Origin: Candidatus Bathyarchaeota archaeon
GTDB lineage: Archaea > Thermoproteota > Bathyarchaeia > TCS64
DNA length: 52,838 nt
Assembly (NCBI GenBank): GCA_016934355.1
Contig: JAFGTA010000188.1
Location: forward strand, 1-52,838
Reading direction: 5' to 3'
Below the pieces are notes generated by a model. The model had not been told where the DNA came from. It worked only from the letters and a program-made list of their open reading frames with translations, and made no database searches. Shown in pieces: positions 32,904 to 41,126 of the stretch; position 1 is the first letter of the stretch, and each line of letters begins with the position of its first letter. The position numbers and the translations under genes were made by a program.

Positions 32904-34585
32904 TGGCTGAGGAGCCTAGGGTAGGCGTGTTCGTGTGCCACTGTGGCATCAACATAGGCGGCTACGTGGACGTCCCCGGCGTGGTGGAGTACGCGGAGAC
33001 GCTGCCCGGCGTCGCGTACGCCGAGCCCAACCTCTACACGTGTTCGTCGGATGGGCTTCAGAAGATCAAGGAGGCTATCAAGAAGCACCGCCTGAACAGG
33101 GTGGTCGTGGCTTCGTGTACTCCCCGCACCCATGAGCCCCTGTTTCAGGGGGCGTGCGAGGAGGCGGGGCTGAACAAGTACCTGTTCGAGATGGCGAACA
33201 TCAGGGACCAGTGCAGCTGGGTGCACATGCATGAGCCTGAGAAGGCGACGCAGAAGGCCAAGGATCTTGTCAGGATGGCTGTCGCCAAGGCGCGGCTACT
33301 GACTCCTGAGGAGGAGCCTGAGATCGATATCCAGCCGACTGGGCTGGTGATCGGCGGCGGAGTGGCGGGGTTGACGGCGGCGCTGTCACTCATGGATCAG
33401 GGGTTCAAGGTGCACCTCGTGGAGAAGACTGATCGGCTCGGGGGTACGCTGAACAAGCTTGGCGCGCTCTTTCCGAGTAATGTGGACGCGGGTGACGTGC
33501 TGAAGCTGCTCCTGGAGAGGGTCGAAGCAAGCCCTGAGATTGTTGTTCACTTGAACTCATCTGTCACAGATGTGAAGGGCTTCATCGGTAACTTCGACGT
33601 CGAGGTCGAGACCGGCGGAGCCACCGAGGTGATCAACGTTGGCACTGTCATAGTCGCGACGGGCGCGGACTATCTGGACCCCGTAGGCTTATTCGGTTAC
33701 GGAGAGGTTGAGGGCGTTATCACCCAGCTTGAGCTGGAGCAGAAGATAAAGAAAGAGACGCTGGGCAAGCCCAAGACAGTCGTTATGATCCAGTGCGCCG
33801 GCTCAAGGATCAAGGAGCGGCCCTACTGTTCGCGGATATGCTGTACTGAGGCGATGAAGAACGCGTCTCTGCTGCTTGGGATGGACCCGGACATGGATGT
33901 TTATGTCCTGTACCGGGACCTCCAGACCTACGGCATCGCGTACACCGAGATGGAGTGGGACGCCAAGAGACGAGGAGTCAAGCTCATCAAGTACGACAAG
34001 GAGCAGCCCCCGGTAGTCACCGGCGGCGACAAGGGTCCGGTGGTTAAGGTGTATTCGCCCCTCCTCGGGGAGGAGCTCACCATGGACGCCGACCTCGTGG
34101 TGCTGTCGTCTCCGCTAATACCAAACCCAGACAACAAGACCCTCAGCCAGCACCTGAAGGTGCCGCTGAACAGCGACGGCTTCTTCATGGAGGCACACGT
34201 CAAGCTGAGGCCGATAGACTTCGCGACAGACGGCGTGTATGTTTGCGGAACCGCCCACAGCCCCAAGGAGGTAGCTGAGAGCATCAGCCAGGCCAAAGGC
34301 GCGGCGTCCCGCGCGGGGATACCCATGGCTAAGGGGAGGCTCAAGACGGCGGCTATCACAAGCGTCGTTGACGAGGACAAGTGCTGCGGCTGTGGCACCT
34401 GTATCGAGATGTGCGCCTACAACGCGATAACCAAGAACGAGCGCGGCCTCGCGCAGGTGACTGCTGCGGTCTGTAAGGGCTGCGGCGTGTGCGGCGCAAG
34501 CTGCCCTGAGAGGGCGATAACGATGAGGCATTTCACTAACGAGGAGCTGGAGGCGCAGGGCCTCGCAGCCATAGAGGAGGCATAG
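32903..34585 (+). CDS. hdrA: HdrA-like flavoprotein, module B of a split pair (QmoB-like)
   Basis: 560 residues. The N-terminal domain has RVGVFVCHCGINIGG and SCTPRTHEPLF. An FAD domain follows (GLVIGGGVAGLTAALSL near 148) with C-x10-C-x3-CC (QCAGSR...YCSRICC). The C-terminal ferredoxin has two [4Fe-4S] motifs (CCGCGTCIEMC, CKGCGVCGASCP). It lacks the inserted ferredoxin and the Cys-x2-Cys seen in module A, so the two proteins together carry all HdrA parts but with two FAD sites. The ATG at 32903 has GGAGGT 7 nt upstream; GTG at 32900 is possible. Followed by mvhD1, as QmoB's HdrA part is followed by an MvhD domain. Confidence 0.9.
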   Translation: MAEEPRVGVFVCHCGINIGGYVDVPGVVEYAETLPGVAYAEPNLYTCSSDGLQKIKEAIKKHRLNRVVVASCTPRTHEPLFQGACEEAGLNKYLFEMANIRDQCSWVHMHEPEKATQKAKDLVRMAVAKARLLTPEEEPEIDIQPTGLVIGGGVAGLTAALSLMDQGFKVHLVEKTDRLGGTLNKLGALFPSNVDAGDVLKLLLERVEASPEIVVHLNSSVTDVKGFIGNFDVEVETGGATEVINVGTVIVATGADYLDPVGLFGYGEVEGVITQLELEQKIKKETLGKPKTVVMIQCAGSRIKERPYCSRICCTEAMKNASLLLGMDPDMDVYVLYRDLQTYGIAYTEMEWDAKRRGVKLIKYDKEQPPVVTGGDKGPVVKVYSPLLGEELTMDADLVVLSSPLIPNPDNKTLSQHLKVPLNSDGFFMEAHVKLRPIDFATDGVYVCGTAHSPKEVAESISQAKGAASRAGIPMAKGRLKTAAITSVVDEDKCCGCGTCIEMCAYNAITKNERGLAQVTAAVCKGCGVCGASCPERAITMRHFTNEELEAQGLAAIEEA

Positions 34586-34587
34586 AG

Positions 34588-35355
34588 ATGGGCGAGTTCG
34601 AACCGAGGATCATTGGTTTTCTCTGCAACTGGTGCAGCTACGCTGGCGCCGACCTTACAGGTGTGAGCAGGATTCAGTACCCCACCAACCTCAGAGTCAT
34701 CAGGGTGATGTGCAGCGGCAGGGTGGACCCTGCGCTGCCCCTCGGCTTCTTGGCTGAGGGGGCGGACGGCGTCATGATCACGGGATGTCACATTGGTGAC
34801 TGCCACTACATCGACGGCAACCTCTACGCCAAGCGTAAGTTCGGGTTGCTGAGGCGGCTCGTCGAGAAGGCGGGCTTGGAGCCCGGGCGGGTCATGCTTG
34901 AATGGGTGTCCGCGTCGGAGGGGCAGAAGTTCGCCGACGTCGTGACGGGTTTCACGAACAAATTGAAGGAGTTGGGCCCTACGCCTGTGACAGGCGACGA
35001 GGGGCTGAGGCTTAACCTATTGGCCGCGAAGGCTGCGGCCGAGGAGTTCAGGCTCAGGGCGCTTGTGAGCAAGGAGGAGAAGCTGGTGGAGAAGGGTAAC
35101 GTCTACGGCGAGTTGGTGACGCAGGAGGAGTTCGACGGCGTCCTGGATGAAGCCGTGGAGAACGAGTATACGCGTAACAAGATCAGGCTCATGTTATCAA
35201 TGGAACCCATGTCAGCCAAGAATCTGGCCGAGAAGATGGGGATGGACTCTGCGAAGGTGTTGAACCACATAGTCGCGCTGAGGCAGCGAGGGTGGGTGGA
35301 CCTCCTTGAGCTGCAGGGAAACACACCCGTCTACATGACGTTGGAGGTGGCCTAG
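34588..35355 (+). CDS. mvhD: MvhD/FlpD-like [2Fe-2S] subunit with C-terminal winged-helix-like domain
   Basis: 255 residues. The first 140 are MvhD, which carries electrons between hydrogenase and HdrA through a [2Fe-2S] cluster: FLCNWCSYAGAD, VMCSGRV and GCHIGDCHY. The last ~110 residues are absent from the second copy. They include a helical linker and a winged-helix-like segment (SAKNLAEKMGMDSAKVLNHI, then LRQRGWVDLL). That would be a DNA-binding or protein-docking add-on to an electron carrier. It starts 3 nt after module B and is followed directly by the fused hdrA, whose ribosome site lies in its last codons. Confidence 0.88.
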   Translation: MGEFEPRIIGFLCNWCSYAGADLTGVSRIQYPTNLRVIRVMCSGRVDPALPLGFLAEGADGVMITGCHIGDCHYIDGNLYAKRKFGLLRRLVEKAGLEPGRVMLEWVSASEGQKFADVVTGFTNKLKELGPTPVTGDEGLRLNLLAAKAAAEEFRLRALVSKEEKLVEKGNVYGELVTQEEFDGVLDEAVENEYTRNKIRLMLSMEPMSAKNLAEKMGMDSAKVLNHIVALRQRGWVDLLELQGNTPVYMTLEVA

Positions 35356-38355
35356 GTGGGAAAGGTAGGAAGCGTGCTTGTAGTCGGCGGCGGAATTGCC
35401 GGGATTCAGGCGAGCCTCGACCTTGCAGACTCGGGCTTCAAGGTATATCTGCTTGACAAGGAGCCCACCATAGGTGGCGTCATGACCCAGCTGGACAAGA
35501 CGTTCCCGACTAACGACTGTGCCATGTGTATTCTCGCGCCGAAGCTGGTCGGGGCTGGCAGGCACCATAACATCCAGTTGGTGACGTACAGTGAGTTAAT
35601 GGACCTCAGGGGCGAGGAGGGTGACTTTACCGCCGTCATCAAGAAGAAGGCGCGCAGGATCGACCCGGAAAAGTGCACGGGCTGCGGCGACTGCACAAAG
35701 AAGTGCCCAGTAGCGGCTATCGACATGTACAACGAGGGCTTCGGGGAGCGCGGCGCGGCGTACATCAAGTATCCGCAGGCGGTCCCTCTTGTGGCCACCA
35801 TCGACAAGGAGAAGTGTATCGGTTGCGGCATCTGCGCCGAGGTATGCAAGGCCGACGCCGTGAACTACGAGGAGACCGACGAGGAGGTCGAGCTCAACGT
35901 GGGCTCGGTTATTCTGGCGCCCGGGTTCAAGGCGTTCGACCCGAGCGTACTCACCGAGTACGGGTACGGTAGGTACCCAAACGTCGTCTCCAGCATGGAG
36001 TTTGAGCGGATACTCAGCGCCACCGGCCCCTACAGGGGCGTGGTTATGAAGCCAAGCGACGGCGAGACACCGAAGAAGGTGGCTTTCCTCCAGTGCATCG
36101 GCTCACGAGACGAGCGCGTCGGCAACCCGTACTGCAGCGGCGTCTGCTGCATGTACGCCATGAAGGAGGCCGTCATCGCCCAGGAGCACAACCCGGGGCT
36201 GGAGGCAACCATATTCTTCATGGACATCAGGGCCTTCGGCAAGGAGTTCGATGACTATTACACGCGTGCCGAGGACGAGCACGGCATCAGGTTCATCAGG
36301 AGCAGGGTCGCCAGCGCGCGGCAGGAACCCGAATCCAAGGACGTGCTGATCAGCTTCGAGCTGGACGGCGAGGTCAAGGAGGAGGCTTTCGACATGGTTG
36401 TCCTCAGCGTGGGGCTCAACCCGCCGGAGGACGCCGGTGACTTGGCGGACGCCTGCGGCATAGAGCTAAACCGCTATGGGTTCGCAAAAACAACCCTGTT
36501 CAGCCCGCTTGAGACCACGCGCCCCGGCGTATACGTCTGCGGAGCCTTCCACGGCCCCAAGGACATCCCGGACAGTGTTGCTCAGGCCAGCGGTGCGGCG
36601 GCTAAGGCTGCGAAGGCAATCGCGTCTGTGAGGGGCACCGAAGTCACCAAGCTTGAGTATCCTATACAGAAGGACGTACTGGCAGAGGAGCCACGCATCG
36701 GTGTCTTCGTCTGCCACTGCGGCATCAACATCGGCGGCGTGGTCGCGGTCAGCGATGTAGTGGAGTACGCGAAGACGCTGCCCAACGTCGCGTACGCCGA
36801 GGAGAACCTCTACACGTGCAGCCAGGACACTCAGGATAAGATCAAGGAGACTATACTGGAGCACGACCTCAACAGGGTCATAGTCGCGTCGTGCACCCCA
36901 CGAACCCACGAGCCCCTGTTCAGAGCGACGCTCCAGGAGGCGGGGCTGAACCCGTACCTCTTCGAGATGGCCAACATCAGGGACCAGTGCAGCTGGGTGC
37001 ACATGCACGAGCATGAGGCCGCCACGGAGAAATCAAAGGACCTTGTCCGGATGGCGGTCGCCAAGGCGCGGCTGCTTGAGCCTCTGGAGAAGCCCGTCAT
37101 CAAGACCACCCCCTCCGCCCTCGTTATAGGCGGCGGGCTGAGCGGAATGACCTCCGCGTTGGAGATAGCGGACCAGGGATTCGAGGCTGTCCTCGTTGAG
37201 AAGGAGCCGATGCTGGGCGGAAACCTCAGGCACATCAAGTATGTGCCGGGGGGAGAGGACCCACAGGCTAAGCTCAACGAGATCATAGAGAGAGTGAGCA
37301 GCCACCCAAAGATCAGCGTCCACCTGAATACACGACTCGCGGAGGTCGACGGCTACATAGGCAACTTCGAGTCAACGCTTGTGAGCCCCGAGAAGGAGAC
37401 CCAGATCAAGCACGGCGTCGCCATCATAGCCACCGGCGGCGTCGAGTACAAGCCCACCGAGTACCTCTACGGAAAGGAGGGTGTCATGACCCAGTTCGAG
37501 CTGGAGGAGAGACTCACCGAGGGCTACAAGCCTGACACAGTGGTCATGATCCAGTGCGTGGGCTCCCGGTGCGAGGAGCGCCCCTACTGCAGCAGAGTCT
37601 GCTGCACAGGCGCCGTGAATAATGCCCTGAAGATTAAGGAGCTGAACCCCGGAGCCGACGTCTTCGTCCTCTACAAGGACATGAGGACCTACGGCTTCAA
37701 GGAGGATTACTACAGGGAGGCCGCCGAGAAGGGCGTAATGTTCATCAGGTACACCGACGACGACAAGCCCCTCGTCGAAGACGCCGACGGGCTGAAGGTC
37801 ACCGTCACGGACCCCGTCCTCAAGGACAGGGTCGTCATAAGACCCGACGCCGTTGTGCTCAGCGCAGCCGTGCTGCCCGGCGAAGACAACGAGAGGATCG
37901 CCGGCATGTTCAAGGTACCCCTCAGCAAGGATGGCTTCTTCCTGGAGGCACACATGAAGCTGAGGCCCGTGGACTTCGCCACCGACGGCGTCTTCGTCGC
38001 CGGCCTCGCCCACAGCCCCAAGACCCTGGACGAGTGCATCAACCAGGCGGCTGGAGCCGCCGCGAGGGCGCTGACGATAATCTCCCACCCTACAATCGAA
38101 GTCGAAGGAGCCATTGCCAAGGTCGATGAGGACCGCTGCAGCGGCTGCCGCATGTGCGAGAACGTCTGCGAGTTCAACGCCATCGAGATGGTGGAGGACG
38201 AGGACGGCAAGGTCCACAGCCATGTCATCCCTGAGGTCTGCAAGGGCTGCGGCGTATGCGTAGCCACATGCCCATCGGGGGCGATTACGGCCGGCCACTT
38301 CACGGACGCTGAGATACTGAGTCAGGTACGCGCCGCCCTGGAGGTGAAGGTATGA
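35356..38355 (+). CDS. hdrA: Double-module HdrA (A and B modules fused)
   Basis: A 999-residue fusion equivalent to the two preceding HdrA genes placed end to end. Residues 1-435 have the FAD turn GGGIAGIQASL, FPTNDCAMCILAPK, the inserted ferredoxin (CTGCGDCTKKCP, CIGCGICAEVC) and C-x12-C-x3-CC. From about 440 come RIGVFVCHCGINIGG, CTPRTHEPLF, a second FAD turn (VIGGGLSGMTSAL), C-x10-C-x3-CC, and a C-terminal ferredoxin (CSGCRMCENVC, CKGCGVCVATCP). It therefore has two FAD sites and at least six clusters. GTG start directly after the previous TAG with GGAGGTG 6 nt upstream. It is the presumed bifurcation core connected to MvhADG and HdrB3C3. Confidence 0.93.
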   Translation: MGKVGSVLVVGGGIAGIQASLDLADSGFKVYLLDKEPTIGGVMTQLDKTFPTNDCAMCILAPKLVGAGRHHNIQLVTYSELMDLRGEEGDFTAVIKKKARRIDPEKCTGCGDCTKKCPVAAIDMYNEGFGERGAAYIKYPQAVPLVATIDKEKCIGCGICAEVCKADAVNYEETDEEVELNVGSVILAPGFKAFDPSVLTEYGYGRYPNVVSSMEFERILSATGPYRGVVMKPSDGETPKKVAFLQCIGSRDERVGNPYCSGVCCMYAMKEAVIAQEHNPGLEATIFFMDIRAFGKEFDDYYTRAEDEHGIRFIRSRVASARQEPESKDVLISFELDGEVKEEAFDMVVLSVGLNPPEDAGDLADACGIELNRYGFAKTTLFSPLETTRPGVYVCGAFHGPKDIPDSVAQASGAAAKAAKAIASVRGTEVTKLEYPIQKDVLAEEPRIGVFVCHCGINIGGVVAVSDVVEYAKTLPNVAYAEENLYTCSQDTQDKIKETILEHDLNRVIVASCTPRTHEPLFRATLQEAGLNPYLFEMANIRDQCSWVHMHEHEAATEKSKDLVRMAVAKARLLEPLEKPVIKTTPSALVIGGGLSGMTSALEIADQGFEAVLVEKEPMLGGNLRHIKYVPGGEDPQAKLNEIIERVSSHPKISVHLNTRLAEVDGYIGNFESTLVSPEKETQIKHGVAIIATGGVEYKPTEYLYGKEGVMTQFELEERLTEGYKPDTVVMIQCVGSRCEERPYCSRVCCTGAVNNALKIKELNPGADVFVLYKDMRTYGFKEDYYREAAEKGVMFIRYTDDDKPLVEDADGLKVTVTDPVLKDRVVIRPDAVVLSAAVLPGEDNERIAGMFKVPLSKDGFFLEAHMKLRPVDFATDGVFVAGLAHSPKTLDECINQAAGAAARALTIISHPTIEVEGAIAKVDEDRCSGCRMCENVCEFNAIEMVEDEDGKVHSHVIPEVCKGCGVCVATCPSGAITAGHFTDAEILSQVRAALEVKV

Positions 38356-38792
38356 CCGACTTCGAGCCCCGGATAGTGGGCTTCCTGTGCAACTGGTGCA
38401 GCTACGCCGGCGCCGACCTTGCGGGGGTCAGCCGTTTCCAGTACCCCACCAACCTCAGGGTCATCAGGGTAATGTGCAGCGGCAGAGTACACCCCGGCCA
38501 CATCCTGGAAGCATTCAGGAACGGAGCCGACGGCGTACTAGTCGCAGGCTGCCACCCGCCCAACGACTGCCACTACATCAGCGGCAACCTCAAGGCGAAG
38601 CGCCGAGTAGCGCTGCTCAAGAAGCTCATGGAGCAGATGGGCATGGAGCCCGAGAGGCTTAGGCTGGAGTGGATCAGCGCCGCAGAGGGCGAGAAGTTCG
38701 CCCTCACAATCAGGGATTTCACGAAGCGGCTCAAGGAACTGGGCCCAAGCCCGGTTCCCGACGCTCTCAAGGCACTGGAGGTGGAGACGTGA
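38352..38792 (+). CDS. mvhD: MvhD/FlpD-like [2Fe-2S] subunit
   Basis: 146 residues, the standard length. It contains FLCNWCSYAGADLAG, VMCSGRVHPGHI and GCHPPNDCHY, the conserved Cys positions of MvhD. It is close in sequence to the N-terminal part of the longer copy at 34588. It overlaps the fused hdrA (ATGA) and hdrC3 (GTGA). It should pass hydrogenase electrons to the HdrA flavin. Confidence 0.93.
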   Translation: MTDFEPRIVGFLCNWCSYAGADLAGVSRFQYPTNLRVIRVMCSGRVHPGHILEAFRNGADGVLVAGCHPPNDCHYISGNLKAKRRVALLKKLMEQMGMEPERLRLEWISAAEGEKFALTIRDFTKRLKELGPSPVPDALKALEVET

Positions 38793-39298
38793 CGGAGATA
38801 ACTTTCACGCCCGAGGCCAAGGCGTTCAGAGACGAGATCATAGCCACCAAGGGAGCCGAGAAGCTGATGCACTGCTACCAGTGCGGCACATGCACCTCTG
38901 ACTGCCCAATCGCGAAGAGGGTGAAGGAGTTCAGGCCACGGAACATCGCCCGCCTGGTCATGTACGGCCAGAAGGAGCGGCTCTTCGAGGGCGACCTCCT
39001 ATACCTCTGCGCCGGTTGCTACACCTGCTACGAGCACTGCCCGCAGGAGGTGCACGTCAGCGAGATAGTGGCTGCGCTCAGGAAGAAGTCGCTGGAAGAG
39101 GGGCACCTGCTCCCCGGCTTCAAGGCGCTCATGGAGGGCGTAGCCGAGATGGGTTACATCTACGAGATAGACGAGTTCGAGAACGAGATGAGGGAAGACG
39201 ACGACCTGCCCCCGGCGCCGGAGCCGGACACGGACGGCATTGAGGCGATAATGAGGGCCACCGGGTTCCTCGGTAAGGTGGAGGCGAGCACGCGATGA
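38789..39298 (+). CDS. hdrC: HdrC-like iron-sulfur subunit 3
   Basis: 169 residues with [4Fe-4S] motifs CYQCGTCTSDCP (about 29-40) and CAGCYTCYEHCP (about 74-85), and an acidic tail ending ATGFLGKVEASTR. It starts at GTG 38789, overlapping mvhD2's stop (GTGA). The frame is open 40 codons further upstream, but that part is out-of-frame mvhD2. Its stop overlaps hdrB3 as ATGA. Confidence 0.92.
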   Translation: MTEITFTPEAKAFRDEIIATKGAEKLMHCYQCGTCTSDCPIAKRVKEFRPRNIARLVMYGQKERLFEGDLLYLCAGCYTCYEHCPQEVHVSEIVAALRKKSLEEGHLLPGFKALMEGVAEMGYIYEIDEFENEMREDDDLPPAPEPDTDGIEAIMRATGFLGKVEASTR

Positions 39299-40152
39299 AG
39301 TACGCACTCTTCGTGGGCTGCACAACCCTGTCAAGGCTACCCGGCTACGAAAAGTCGGCGCGGAATGTAGCCGAGAGGCTAGGCGTAGAGCTGCTGGATA
39401 TGCCGGGTTCTGGTTGTTGCGGCACCACGTATCTGGAGACCCTAGACCACAAGACGGCGCTCGCAATGGCCGCGAGGAACATCGCGATAGCCGAGGAGAT
39501 GGGCCTGGACATAGTCACCATCTGCAACGGCTGCACCGAGGTCCTCACCAAGACTAACAAGGAGCTCAAGGAGGACCCCGGGCTCAGGGCTGAGGTAAAC
39601 GAGGTGCTCGCCGAGGCGGGTAAAGAATACAAGGGCACCGTCGAGGTGAAGCACTACGTCAAGATGCTCAGGGACGACGTCGGCCTAGACGCCATCAAGG
39701 AGAAGATGACGCGAAGCTTCGACGGCCTCAGGGTGGCCAGCCACTACGGCTGCCACATGCTGAAGCCGGTCGAGGTGATGGAGGGCGACGACCCGGAGAA
39801 CCCCACTGTGATGGACGAGCTTGTGGCTGCTACGGGCGCGGAGCCCATCGAGTACCCTAACAAGCTGGAGTGCTGCGCGGGCCCTGTGATGGGTGTCCGC
39901 GAGGCCGTCACATGGGAGGTGGGTCTCGACAAGGTCAAGACGGTGAAGCGGTACGGCGACGCGCTGGCGACGGCGTGCCCGTTCTGCTACCTTACGTTCG
40001 AGCGTTGCCAGTTGATGCAGGAGGAGTCGCCTGGGCTGCCAGTGGTGCACCTGCCGCAGCTACTGGGCCTCGCCTTGGGCCTCGACGAGGATGAGGTGGG
40101 GCTCGGGCACAACAAGGTGGACTCTAAAGGCATACTGGAGAGGCTGAGGTGA
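39295..40152 (+). CDS. hdrB: HdrB-like subunit 3
   Basis: 285 residues with two CCG domains: GC near residue 9, SGCCGTTY near 41, CNGC near 80, then HYGCH near 151, ECCAGP near 193 and CPFC near 229. It would carry two non-cubane clusters. It is the HdrB physically linked to the hydrogenase genes; mvhG follows immediately. The start overlaps hdrC3 (ATGA). Confidence 0.92.
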   Translation: MKYALFVGCTTLSRLPGYEKSARNVAERLGVELLDMPGSGCCGTTYLETLDHKTALAMAARNIAIAEEMGLDIVTICNGCTEVLTKTNKELKEDPGLRAEVNEVLAEAGKEYKGTVEVKHYVKMLRDDVGLDAIKEKMTRSFDGLRVASHYGCHMLKPVEVMEGDDPENPTVMDELVAATGAEPIEYPNKLECCAGPVMGVREAVTWEVGLDKVKTVKRYGDALATACPFCYLTFERCQLMQEESPGLPVVHLPQLLGLALGLDEDEVGLGHNKVDSKGILERLR

Positions 40153-40157
40153 ACGAC

Positions 40158-41126
40158 ATGGACAAACTTAAATTAGGTTTCTACTGGGCCGCCAGCTGCG
40201 GCGGCTGCGAGATCGCGGTGCTGGACATAGACGAGGCGATACTGACAGTGCTGGAGGTTGCGGAGGTCGTCTTCTGGCCCGTCGCCATGGACGTCAAGTA
40301 CAAGGACGTCGAGGCGATGGAGGACGGCTACATGGATGTCTGCTTCTTCAACGGCGCCATAAGGAACAGCGAGCAGGAGCACCTAGCCAAGCTGATGAGG
40401 CGGAAGGCGAAGACGCTTGTGGCCTTCGGGTCATGCGCCGCCACGGGGGGCATACCCGGCCTCGCTAACCTCGCCACCGCCGAGGAGGTCTTCGACAGGG
40501 TCTATCTGTCGTCGCCTTCGACGCCCAACAAGCCACGGTACGTGCCGAAGACCACGGTTGAGGTCCCCGAGGGGAAGATCACTCTGCCAAGGTTCTACGA
40601 CACGGTGATGCCTCTCAACAAGGTCGTGGACGTGGACTACTATCTGCCGGGATGCCCGCCGCCCACGCCGCTCGTGCTGAATGCGGTGAACGCCATAGCT
40701 ACGGGTAACCTTCCGCCGAAGGGCTCTGTGCTGGCGCCCGAGCTCTCCGTTTGTGATCAGTGCCCCCGGAAGAAGGAGGACAAGCGGATAACCGGGGTCA
40801 AACGGATTATTCATGGGGAGCCGGATCCGGATATTTGCCTTCTTGAGCAGGGGTTCATCTGCATGGGCCCCGCCACGAGGGGCGGCTGCGAGGCCCAGTG
40901 TATAAAGGCTAACATGCCTTGCACGGGCTGCGGCGGTCCGTGCCCGAGCGCTATCGAGCAGGGGTCCGCGATGATCTCTGCGTTGGGCACGGTGCTTGGC
41001 TTGGAGGCCGAGAAGGATGACGGGTTTGACTTCGATGAGCTTATGGAGCAGTTAAAAGACCCGGTCGGGACGTTCTACAAGTACTCGCTTGCGGACAGCA
41101 TCATACACAGGAGGGTGAAGAAGTGA
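40158..41126 (+). CDS. mvhG: [NiFe] hydrogenase small subunit (MvhG-like, group 3c)
   Basis: 322 residues. The N-terminus FYWAASCGGCEIAVLD holds the first cysteines of the proximal [4Fe-4S] cluster, with GSCAATGG and YLPGCPPP completing it. Further Cys groups (CDQC, CLLEQGFICMGP, GGCEAQC, CTGCGGPC) bind medial and distal clusters. There is no Tat signal, so it is cytoplasmic. ATG at 40158 is preferred: GAGGTGA ends 5 nt upstream. The alternative GTG at 40149 lies within that site. It is coupled to mvhA by GTGA. Confidence 0.93.
   Translation: MDKLKLGFYWAASCGGCEIAVLDIDEAILTVLEVAEVVFWPVAMDVKYKDVEAMEDGYMDVCFFNGAIRNSEQEHLAKLMRRKAKTLVAFGSCAATGGIPGLANLATAEEVFDRVYLSSPSTPNKPRYVPKTTVEVPEGKITLPRFYDTVMPLNKVVDVDYYLPGCPPPTPLVLNAVNAIATGNLPPKGSVLAPELSVCDQCPRKKEDKRITGVKRIIHGEPDPDICLLEQGFICMGPATRGGCEAQCIKANMPCTGCGGPCPSAIEQGSAMISALGTVLGLEAEKDDGFDFDELMEQLKDPVGTFYKYSLADSIIHRRVKK

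Noticed and set aside
38669..38788. 40-codon extension of HdrC3
   Set aside because: Lies out of frame inside mvhD2; low-complexity Arg/Gly sequence unlike HdrC N-termini.
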